Shown piece by piece: positions 8,011 to 14,885 of a stretch of 34,090 nucleotides of DNA. The stretch's first letter is position 1, and each line of letters opens with the position of its first letter. Location: assembly GCA_937923945.1 (NCBI GenBank), contig CALDWC010000119.1, positions 1-34,090 of the forward strand. Direction: 5' to 3'. Both the position numbers and the translations under genes were made by a program. The stretch comes from an uncultured Treponema sp. (lineage in GTDB: Bacteria; Spirochaetota; Spirochaetia; Treponematales; Treponemataceae). The notes under the pieces were generated by a model. The model saw nothing but the letters and a program-made list of their open reading frames with translations, had not been told where the DNA came from and made no database searches.

Positions 8011-10617
8011 TTACGGAGCGGATGTCTCTGCCGGCTTTTCTTTTGCTTTTTCATCAAAGTTGAGTTTTCGGGCAACTTCAACTTTTTCAATGACTTCAAA
8101 CTGGTCACCAACTTCAATGTCGTTGTAATTTTCCAGACCGGCACCGCACTCGAACCCAGTGGCAACTTCACGGGCGTCGTCCTTGAAGCGTTTAAGCGAA
8201 GCGAGCTGCCCCGAAAAAACAACAATTCCATCGCGAATCACATTTATCGAAGCGGAACGTTTGATTACGCCTTCCGTAACATACAATCCCGCGATGCGTC
8301 CGACTTTCGGAACTTTGAACACTTCGCGAACTTCCGCCATACCGATAACTTGCTCTTTAATATCGGGCGACAACATGCCTTCCATTGCGAGTTTCATTTC
8401 TTCAACGGCTTCGTAAATAATATTGTATTTTCGGATGTCAACTTTTTCCTGGTCAGCAAGCATTTTTGCCTGCGGTGTAGGGCGAACATTAAACCCGATA
8501 ATGATGGCGTTTGAATCCGCAGCCGCGAGCATAACATCCGATTCGTTAATCGCTCCGGCAGATGCGTGAATAACATTCAAGCGGATTTCACTCGTTGAAA
8601 GTTTTTCAAGCGATTGCTTAACCGCCTCAACGGAACCTTGTACGTCGCCTTTAACAATAACTTTCAGTTCCAGTATTTCACCTTCGCTGATAGTATCATA
8701 TAAATTATCAAGGGTAACTTTTTTAACATTCTGCGAAGCTTCAAACCGCTTGAGTTCCTGTCGCTTTTCGGAAATTTGCCGCGCTTCTTTTTCGGAGCTT
8801 GCAACTTGGAACGGATCACCGGCATTCGGCATCCCTTCCAAACCGAGGATTTCAACCGGCATGCTCGGTCCCGCTTCATCAATGCTTTCTCCCTTGTCGT
8901 TAAAAATCGCACGGACTCGTCCCGAATAAATGCCGGCAACGTAGGAGTCGCCGGTTCGCAGCGTACCGCGTTGAATTAAAATAGTTGCAACGATACCGCG
9001 TCCGTGATCAATGCGCGATTCCACCACTTTACCTTCAGCGCGGCAGTCATAGTTCGCTTTGAGCTCCAAAACTTCAGCTTGCAGGAGAATCGTTTCCAAA
9101 AGTTTATCAATGCCGAGTCCTTTCAAAGCGGATATTTCAACATACATTGTGTCGCCGCCCCAAGTTTCAGGTACCAGCCCCAACTCGGAAAGTCGCGTGA
9201 TAACTTTTTCGGGATTTGCTTCCGGTTTATCAATTTTATTGATGGCAACGATAATAGGCACTTTTGCATCTTTTGCGTGGTTAACCGCTTCCACCGTTTG
9301 CGGCATAACACCGTCATCGGCAGCAACAACCAACACAACAATATCCGTCAACGCTGCACCGCGGGCACGCATCATAGTAAACGCTTCGTGTCCGGGCGTA
9401 TCCAAAAAGGTAATTCGACCTCCCGGAGTGTTTACCGTATACGCTCCGATGTGTTGAGTAATACCGCCGAATTCGCCGGCTGCCACATTGCTGCGACGAA
9501 TAGCATCGAGCGTTTTTGTTTTTCCGTGATCAACGTGTCCCATGATAGTAACAACCGGCGGGCGTGCTTTCAGCTCGGCACCCTCATCGGTTTCTGTTTT
9601 AATAACCGTTTCATCATACAAACTGACATGACGAATTTCGCACTTGTACTCGCTGGCCAAGATTGCCGCCGTGTCATAATCAATCGCCTGATTCATCGTA
9701 ACCATCATGCCCATTTCCATCAATTTGGCAATGAGCGTTGCCGCTTTTAAGTTCATCTTTTTTGCGAGTTCGGCAACGGTTATGCTGTCAAGCATTTCAA
9801 TTTCCGCTGGTACTGCATTAATAATTTCTGCGGCGCGTTTTTTACGTTGAAATGTTTTTTCTTCAAAATCTTCTCGATGATCTTTTTTCTCGTATGCACT
9901 TCGGCGCGATCTTGTCGTTTTTTTTGTGTTTTTTCCGCTGTCAAGCGGTATCGGAGCACTTTGTCTTTGACCGCCGCCTTGGAACCTTTGTCCGAATGAG
10001 CCTCCGGTTTTTCCCCCTTGCATACGCGGTTTGAATCCTTGCTTTTTTCCGGCTGAATTTCCGCCGAACGGGCGTCTCCCCGTTCCGCTGTTACCACCGG
10101 CAGCATTTCTCGCATCCGCGCCGGTAAACGGCTTTCGTCCCTGTCCGTCACGGTTAAAACTTCCGCGTCTCCCGCCGGCGAGATTTCCCGCTTTACGATC
10201 AGGTCTCTTTTGGAACATGCTGTCATTTTCCGTCCCGCGGGATACGATCGTTTTATCCGGACCGGAGACTATTTTTTTCGGTTGCGGTTGTCGTACTTGC
10301 CGCGTTTCTTTTTTACTGCGTTCGGGTTTTGTCTGTTCGACCGGCTTTTTATTTTCCGAACGGGTTGTTTCTTTTTCAACGTTTGCAGAAGGTTTTTCAG
10401 ATTCCGGCGAAGGCGCTTTATCCGTTTTTTTTGCAACGACTTTTACCACCCGCTTTGGCCTTGCTTTTGATTTTTCCGCTTCGGTTTTGTGTTCACTTTT
10501 CGGTGATTGCTCATCATGCCCCGAAATTTGATTTTCCGTATTTTCCTTCGGGTTTTGCTTTCTTTTTTTTAAAAAAGTTTTTCTTTCTCGATCTGCTTCG
10601 TTATTTTTATCTTCCAT
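8011..10617 (-). CDS. infB: Translation initiation factor IF-2
   Basis: GTPase that delivers fMet-tRNA to the ribosome. The first ~270 residues are a lysine/glutamate- and then arginine/glycine-rich extension; an IF2_N-like segment follows (ITVAELAKKMNLKAATLIAKLMEMGMM). The G domain has G1 GHVDHGKT at 360-367, GGITQHIGAY, DTPGHEAFT, NKID and the SAL motif, then the beta-barrel and C-terminal domains. Length of 868 residues is normal for the long bacterial form. The ATG at 10617 is chosen over one at 10632 because AGAGG lies 5 nt upstream of it. It is third in the rimP-nusA-infB series; what follows is cobI rather than rbfA/truB. Confidence 0.97.
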   Translation of the reverse strand: MEDKNNEADRERKTFLKKRKQNPKENTENQISGHDEQSPKSEHKTEAEKSKARPKRVVKVVAKKTDKAPSPESEKPSANVEKETTRSENKKPVEQTKPERSKKETRQVRQPQPKKIVSGPDKTIVSRGTENDSMFQKRPDRKAGNLAGGRRGSFNRDGQGRKPFTGADARNAAGGNSGTGRRPFGGNSAGKKQGFKPRMQGGKTGGSFGQRFQGGGQRQSAPIPLDSGKNTKKTTRSRRSAYEKKDHREDFEEKTFQRKKRAAEIINAVPAEIEMLDSITVAELAKKMNLKAATLIAKLMEMGMMVTMNQAIDYDTAAILASEYKCEIRHVSLYDETVIKTETDEGAELKARPPVVTIMGHVDHGKTKTLDAIRRSNVAAGEFGGITQHIGAYTVNTPGGRITFLDTPGHEAFTMMRARGAALTDIVVLVVAADDGVMPQTVEAVNHAKDAKVPIIVAINKIDKPEANPEKVITRLSELGLVPETWGGDTMYVEISALKGLGIDKLLETILLQAEVLELKANYDCRAEGKVVESRIDHGRGIVATILIQRGTLRTGDSYVAGIYSGRVRAIFNDKGESIDEAGPSMPVEILGLEGMPNAGDPFQVASSEKEARQISEKRQELKRFEASQNVKKVTLDNLYDTISEGEILELKVIVKGDVQGSVEAVKQSLEKLSTSEIRLNVIHASAGAINESDVMLAAADSNAIIIGFNVRPTPQAKMLADQEKVDIRKYNIIYEAVEEMKLAMEGMLSPDIKEQVIGMAEVREVFKVPKVGRIAGLYVTEGVIKRSASINVIRDGIVVFSGQLASLKRFKDDAREVATGFECGAGLENYNDIEVGDQFEVIEKVEVARKLNFDEKAKEKPAETSAP

Positions 10618-10696
10618 ACAACCTCTTACCATGTTCCAATAGATATTTATTATATCATTAATCTAAAAAATATTAAAGGGGTATATCACCGTCCGT

Positions 10697-12139
10697 TTAC
10701 TCGGATTCATCCGTTTCCTCGTCTTCTTCCTCAAACGCTAACCCGACACCGCAATTCGGGCACGTCGTCATATCAATCGTAATCGGATGTCCGCATTCGG
10801 GACATTCGTAATATTCAACTTCGTCGATATACTCATTGACGATTTTCAATAATTCAGCAAGCATTGCATCGGTCATTCCGTCAAGCGCGGCAAGCTGCTG
10901 CTCGCTCATATCCAAAATAGCGGTCGGCTCGTCAATGCCGTTCGCCGTAAGTACGGCACGCATTTCGTCACTGAGCGGCAACTCATACGCAACTTCCTGT
11001 ACATCCGATGCGACGGTTTCTTCATTCTCCGATTCATCCCCGGTATCGGCAAAAAGTCCTTCAGCGGCTCTGCGAATCTCTTTATAGCTTTCCATTTCCT
11101 TGAACTGCTCTTCCGTTTTTACATCAATATTCCAGTCAACGAGACGGTTTGCAAGCCGCACGTTTAAGCCCTGTTTGCCGATTGCAAGTGAAAGTTGGCT
11201 TTCATCGACAATCGCCAATGCGGAACGAGTACCTTCATCGAGGATAATTACTTCATCAACTTCTGCCGGTGAAAGAGCCGATTTTATATATTCTTTCGGG
11301 TCTTCCGAATAGGGTATTACATCAATTTTTTCACCGTCCAACTCCGTAATCACGGTTTGAATGCGCGCACCCCGCGTACCGATACAGGCTCCGACCGGAT
11401 CAACATCGAGTTTGTTGGATTCAACGGCAACTTTAGTGCGGCTTCCCGCTTCGCGCACAATATTTTTAATTTCAATCGTATCGTTGTAAATTTCCGGCAC
11501 TTCCAATTCTAAAATACCTTTTACGAAATCCGAATCGCTTCGCGAAAGAATCAGCTGCACGGTATTTGATTGACGTACTTTTTTAACTTCTTTCACCAAA
11601 GCTTTAATGCGGTTTGCCTCATGGCTGAAATGATCGCGCGGAGATCGGTACTTTCGCGGCAAAATACCTTCCACTTTTCCGAGATCAACGTAGACGTTGC
11701 CGTTGTTTTCTCTTCGATAATACCCGATAATAATTTCACCCACTTTTGAAATATATTCCGAATAAAGTTCATCTTTCTGGACTTCTTTAAGGCACTGCTG
11801 AACGCGCTGTTTTCCCGCTTGTACGGCGTGGAAACGGTAACTTTGCACGTCTTCTTCAACGGCAAGTTCGTCTCCTATTTCGCTTTCCGGATCAAGAGCT
11901 TGCGCTCTTTCCAAACTGATTTCAAAAACCGGATTCTGCACTTTTTCAACAACGGTTTTATTTGAAACCATGTAGATTTCACCGTCCTCATCCGTTTCAA
12001 AGCCGAGGTTTTCATCCGTACCGTACTGTTTTTTGTACGCCGTCCGCAATGCCTGTTTTATCACGTTTACAATTACATCTTCATCAAAGCCGCATTCATT
12101 TGCGTACTTTCTGATACTCGAACTTAACGAATCTGCCAT
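10697..12139 (-). CDS. nusA: Transcription factor NusA with C-terminal zinc ribbon
   Basis: Binds RNA polymerase and nascent RNA, controlling pausing, termination and antitermination. The N-terminal NusA domain (MADSLSSSIRKYANECGFDEDVIVNVIKQALRTAY) is followed by S1 (YRRENNGNVYVDLGKVEGILP) and two KH domains (DPVGACIGTRGARIQ; SLAIGKQGLNVRLANRLV). After ~380 an acidic linker leads to a helix-hairpin-helix-like segment, then an unusual zinc ribbon with Cys446/449 and Cys460/463, and an acidic tail. Length is 480 residues. The ATG at 12139 has GGAG 6 nt upstream; the ATGs at 12151 and upstream in the same frame lack one. A 22-bp palindrome lies between rimP and this gene. Confidence 0.96.
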   Translation of the reverse strand: MADSLSSSIRKYANECGFDEDVIVNVIKQALRTAYKKQYGTDENLGFETDEDGEIYMVSNKTVVEKVQNPVFEISLERAQALDPESEIGDELAVEEDVQSYRFHAVQAGKQRVQQCLKEVQKDELYSEYISKVGEIIIGYYRRENNGNVYVDLGKVEGILPRKYRSPRDHFSHEANRIKALVKEVKKVRQSNTVQLILSRSDSDFVKGILELEVPEIYNDTIEIKNIVREAGSRTKVAVESNKLDVDPVGACIGTRGARIQTVITELDGEKIDVIPYSEDPKEYIKSALSPAEVDEVIILDEGTRSALAIVDESQLSLAIGKQGLNVRLANRLVDWNIDVKTEEQFKEMESYKEIRRAAEGLFADTGDESENEETVASDVQEVAYELPLSDEMRAVLTANGIDEPTAILDMSEQQLAALDGMTDAMLAELLKIVNEYIDEVEYYECPECGHPITIDMTTCPNCGVGLAFEEEDEETDESE

Positions 12140-12161
12140 TTTTATCTCCATTTTTAGTAGT

Positions 12162-12183
12162 CTCTCAAACATTTGTTTGAGAG
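12162..12183. promoter_or_regulatory. Perfect 22-bp palindrome between rimP and nusA
   Basis: CTCTCAAACA (12162-12171), two T, then TGTTTGAGAG (12174-12183). In the leftward mRNA it forms a compact hairpin ending about 22 nt before the nusA ATG. No T-tract follows, so a terminator is unlikely; an attenuator, processing site or DNA operator is possible. Confidence 0.5.
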
Positions 12184-12192
12184 GTTTTCACA

Positions 12193-12636
12193 TTATTCCA
12201 ATTTCGCTTTTTTACAGCGATCAAGCGGAATTTCTTTTTTGCCGGTTTCCATTTCCAAAACGATGCGTTCTTCACAATATTCAAGGAGCGTTCCGGTAAC
12301 CCAGTCGGTACGGTCCGCATCCCAAACGGAAATTTTTTCTCCGACAAACGCTTCCAACTCATAGCTCTTTTTCAAAACACGCTGCACTCCGGGAGAACTG
12401 ACTTCCATAAACAAATCCTGCGTGTTGAGCAGAACTTCCAGTTTTTGCTGGAGCGGTTTATGCACCTTGGTGCAGTCTTCAATGCCGACACCGCCCGGCG
12501 TAAAAATAACCGCATACGCATGCCAGCCCGTTTTAATCCGTGCCAGTGAAAAATCCACCAATCGATAGCCCAAGCCTTCCACGAGTGTTTTTGCTTCGCT
12601 GAAAAAATCGCTTTCGTTTTTCTTTATCAATTTCAT
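12193..12636 (-). CDS. rimP: Ribosome maturation factor RimP
   Basis: Needed for assembly of the 30S subunit. The protein shows the RimP pattern: N-terminal alpha/beta domain with LGYRLVDFSLAR, the conserved EDCTKVHKPLQQKL, MEVSSPGVQRVLKK (hallmark SSPG and R), then a small C-terminal SH3-like domain (GTLLEYCEERIVLEM). Length of 147 residues is normal. The ATG at 12636 has only a weak GAAAG upstream. It is first in the rimP-nusA-infB series, just downstream of the ptsN terminator, so its promoter should lie within 12637-12674; a TATATT is present at 12642-12647 but without a good -35 box. Confidence 0.93.
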   Translation of the reverse strand: MKLIKKNESDFFSEAKTLVEGLGYRLVDFSLARIKTGWHAYAVIFTPGGVGIEDCTKVHKPLQQKLEVLLNTQDLFMEVSSPGVQRVLKKSYELEAFVGEKISVWDADRTDWVTGTLLEYCEERIVLEMETGKKEIPLDRCKKAKLE

Positions 12637-12674
12637 CTTTCAATATACCTAATCAGTTCTGACCAACCGATGTC

Positions 12675-12705
12675 TATAAAAAAAGAGCCGTAAAAACGAC
12701 TCTTT
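12675..12705 (-). terminator. Intrinsic terminator after ptsN
   Basis: On the minus strand AAAGAGTCGT, loop TTTT, ACGGCTCTTT, then a run of Ts (12675-12681). A classical 10-bp stem (one G-T pair) with T-tract. It separates ptsN from rimP. The remainder of 12706-12826 shows nothing else. Confidence 0.85.
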
Positions 12706-12826
12706 CAAGGACAATAATTATGAAAAGTAATCCATTATATTATAGATATTTTTCATTTTTTGTCAATAGAATAAAAAACAAGCAACCGCTTAATACAAAG
12801 AAAGCTTTGTACAAAACTTTCTACGT

Positions 12827-13288
12827 CTACTCTTCGTCTTCGCTTATCGTTAAAAGCTCGATAACTTCCTGGGTTGTTTTTGCATTCAGCAGTTGTTTTC
12901 GCTTTTCCGGACTTTTGAACAGTAAGCTGACTTCCGCCAAAAAGCGTAAATGCGGACCCGTTTTATCAATCGGTGAAAGCGTCATAATAAATATTCGTGA
13001 CGGTTCCTGATCAAGCGAATCAAAATCAACCGGCTTTTCCGAAATACCGATGCATGCAACTAAGCTATCGATTGAATCGGTTTTTCCGTGCGGAATTGCG
13101 ATTCCGTGTTTCATTCCGGTGGACATCTTTTTCTCGCGATCCATGATGCAAGCTTTCGCAACAGCCTTGTCCTTAACCTTTCCGGCTTTTACCAACATAT
13201 CCAAAAGCTCATCGATAATTTCTTCTTTCGTTGTGCCTTTTAAATTAAGAGCAACCGTTTCATTTGTTAAAATTGATTTCAAGTCCAT
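12827..13288 (-). CDS. ptsN: PTS EIIA-type regulatory protein (PtsN-like)
   Basis: An EIIA domain of the fructose/nitrogen class, phosphorylated on a histidine by the PTS relay. The active site GIAIPHGK places His67; VACIGISEKPVDFDSLDQEPSRIFIMTLSP and HLRFLAEVSLLF complete the fold. Length of 153 residues is a single free-standing domain with no sugar permease beside it, so a regulatory role is likely. The ATG at 13288 is chosen because the protein then starts MDLKSIL; a TTG at 13303 would put the -10 box inside the coding region. No ribosome site is present and a strong promoter abuts the ATG. An intrinsic terminator follows the gene. Confidence 0.88.
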   Translation of the reverse strand: MDLKSILTNETVALNLKGTTKEEIIDELLDMLVKAGKVKDKAVAKACIMDREKKMSTGMKHGIAIPHGKTDSIDSLVACIGISEKPVDFDSLDQEPSRIFIMTLSPIDKTGPHLRFLAEVSLLFKSPEKRKQLLNAKTTQEVIELLTISEDEE

Positions 13289-13294
13289 AGCGAT

Positions 13295-13323
13295 ATTGTA
13301 CAATGCTTTTGCGGAAAAGTCAA
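13295..13323 (-). promoter_or_regulatory. Strong ptsN promoter predicting leaderless mRNA
   Basis: TTGACT (13318-13323), exact 17-bp spacer, TACAAT (13295-13300) on the minus strand. Six nucleotides then the ATG at 13288, so the expected +1 is the A of the start codon. Confidence 0.7.
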
Positions 13324-13346
13324 GCCTTTTTCATAAAAAAATTAAA

Positions 13347-13778
13347 CTATTTTTTAGGAACGCTACGAACCACTTTGCGGGACTTTTTTTTGAAAAGAGC
13401 CGCTTTATTTTCGCCGGTACCACCGGTCGCGTATCTCAGTGCAGGAGTATCGTTGCGCCCGCGCCGTTTTTCCTTGCCCGAATCCGATTCGAAATAATCT
13501 CTATTTTTATTTTCTTTAAATTTTTCAAAACGGACTTTTGATTTTGCCTTCCGGTTTTCTTCGATAAATGATAAACACTCATCCAATCCCGCTAAAAACG
13601 GCTGCAGCTCATCTTCAAAAACCACTACGGAATGCCGTTCAAATCCGACCCCGTCGGCGTCCTTGCTTTCGACAACCTGCAAAAAAACATCCCCTTTTGT
13701 ATTTTCCTTTACATTAAAAAAATACGTCCGGTTTCTTACTTTAACCGGCTTTGTAAAAATCTCGCCCCGAGTACCCAT
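13347..13778 (-). CDS. PUR-domain nucleic-acid-binding protein (BpuR-like)
   Basis: Residues 1-80 (MGTRGEIFTKPVKVRNRTYFFNVKENTKG, FLQVVESK, FERHSVVVFEDELQPFLAGLDECLSFIEE) match the single PUR domain of Borrelia burgdorferi BpuR and the DUF3276 family, which bind single- and double-stranded DNA and RNA. The remaining ~60 residues are a highly basic, probably disordered tail (RFEKFKENKNRD, KEKRRGRND, KKKSRKVVRSVPKK) longer than in BpuR. The ATG at 13778 has GGAG exactly 6 nt upstream; the in-frame ATG at 13802 adds eight unrelated residues. It is followed by ptsN on the same strand with no visible terminator. A role in transcript regulation is inferred from the Borrelia relative. Confidence 0.82.
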   Translation of the reverse strand: MGTRGEIFTKPVKVRNRTYFFNVKENTKGDVFLQVVESKDADGVGFERHSVVVFEDELQPFLAGLDECLSFIEENRKAKSKVRFEKFKENKNRDYFESDSGKEKRRGRNDTPALRYATGGTGENKAALFKKKSRKVVRSVPKK

Positions 13779-13835
13779 ATTCGTCTCCCATTCCCTTCGC
13801 ATTTCCGTTTTGGAATCTCATTATGCTCGAAACGT

Positions 13836-13863
13836 ATTATATACATTTTAAAAAAAATATCAA
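13836..13863 (-). promoter_or_regulatory. Promoter of the bpuR-like gene
   Basis: TTGATA (13858-13863), 16-bp spacer, perfect TATAAT (13836-13841). This predicts an ordinary leader of ~50 nt before the ATG at 13778. The rest of the 339-bp gap 13779-14141 holds no gene; 13955-13980 has a TTTAAGGAAA motif resembling the edge of the dispersed repeats. Confidence 0.65.
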
Positions 13864-14103
13864 ATGAAATCAGAAAGCTTTTTTAAATTGCAACTTCTAA
13901 AAATTCAAAGTTCAAAAATTTTTAAAGTCTGCGTAATAGCTAGAGACGGTCTGTTAATTTAAGGAAACCAATTTTACACAATTTTGAGCACCGCTGTAGT
14001 TTTTCGACTTCTTCCGCTTTTTTTAGAATACCGCTCCATCGCTTCATAAATTTGTTCTTAAATCAATGTGACATTCTCTGAAAATTGATTTCCGTGTATC
14101 CTC

Positions 14104-14132
14104 TTGCTTTTAAGCTATTTTATTGCTAAAAT
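14104..14132 (+). promoter_or_regulatory. Promoter of the membrane protein pair
   Basis: TTGCTT (14104-14109), 17-bp spacer, TAAAAT (14127-14132). The ATG at 14142 is 9 nt after the -10 box, so the leader would be 2-3 nt at most; no ribosome site is present. Confidence 0.5.
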
Positions 14133-14141
14133 ATCTTTAAC

Positions 14142-14885
14142 ATGAAAGAAGCTTTGTTTGTGCCGATTGTGTTTACAATTTCGCTCGTGCTTTGTGCGAT
14201 ATGCACTGCGGGAGTTTTTCAGCTTTATTTTTATGCAAGCGAAAGTGTCTTGCTCTTGTCACCGGTACAATTCGGGAATCTTGCGGCGTACTTTTTTCCG
14301 TTTTCGATGTTGATTGCAACGATTATCGTTTTTGAATTTGTGCTGCGCAAAAACGTGCATGGCGGCTTTGCGGTTTTATTTTTGACCGTACTGATTATTG
14401 CCGCTCTCTTTATTTTTTATCGACTTGCGACAATCATACAAAAGCAAAATACGGACGTAATCTTCAATGCGATAAAAGCGCTCCATACGGACAGAAGCTT
14501 TTTTCTGCAATCTTTTTTCACCGTAACTGAACGCTTTTTTTCCGATTGCGTTACGGCAGCACAAACACATTTTCCGGCGTTTTTAATTTTCTCCGGCAGT
14601 TTTTGGTGTGCGGTTTTGTCGTATTTTGCGGTTGCGCAGAACTGCACGAATTGGAAATTGGCAAATTTTCTTTTGTTGGTCGCGATGATCATCGGAACTT
14701 TGTATTTGTATTCCGCGTTACAATCAAATGCCGTGCAAAACTTTGCGTCGAAAACTTTTTTACACCGTAGCGGCTTTCCCGTTGAAGCATTGGCACTATA
14801 CAGCATAGCCGCCCTCGTGTTTTTATTCTTGTTAATCCGCTCGCTCGTACGACGTCATTATGCAAAAAAAAGGAGTTCCATTTGA
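14142..14885 (+). CDS. Six-helix membrane protein, unknown function
   Basis: A 247-residue integral membrane protein with about six hydrophobic segments (roughly 7-31, 46-68, 74-94, 144-166, 172-192, 214-233) and a basic cytoplasmic tail (RRHYAKKRSSI). No family motif was recognised. The start ATG at 14142 lies 9 nt after a -10 box, suggesting a leaderless transcript. Its last codons contain the AGGAG ribosome site of the next gene, and its TGA overlaps that gene's TTG start (TTGA), so the two proteins are probably made together and may form a complex in the inner membrane. Confidence 0.7.
   Translation: MKEALFVPIVFTISLVLCAICTAGVFQLYFYASESVLLLSPVQFGNLAAYFFPFSMLIATIIVFEFVLRKNVHGGFAVLFLTVLIIAALFIFYRLATIIQKQNTDVIFNAIKALHTDRSFFLQSFFTVTERFFSDCVTAAQTHFPAFLIFSGSFWCAVLSYFAVAQNCTNWKLANFLLLVAMIIGTLYLYSALQSNAVQNFASKTFLHRSGFPVEALALYSIAALVFLFLLIRSLVRRHYAKKRSSI

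Noticed and set aside
9004..9750. Long rightward open frame opposite infB
   Set aside because: It lies wholly inside the well-supported infB gene, and its translation has no recognisable family motif.
10031..10531. Rightward proline/phenylalanine-rich frame opposite the infB N-terminus
   Set aside because: It mirrors the low-complexity lysine/arginine-rich extension of IF-2; no ribosome site or promoter.
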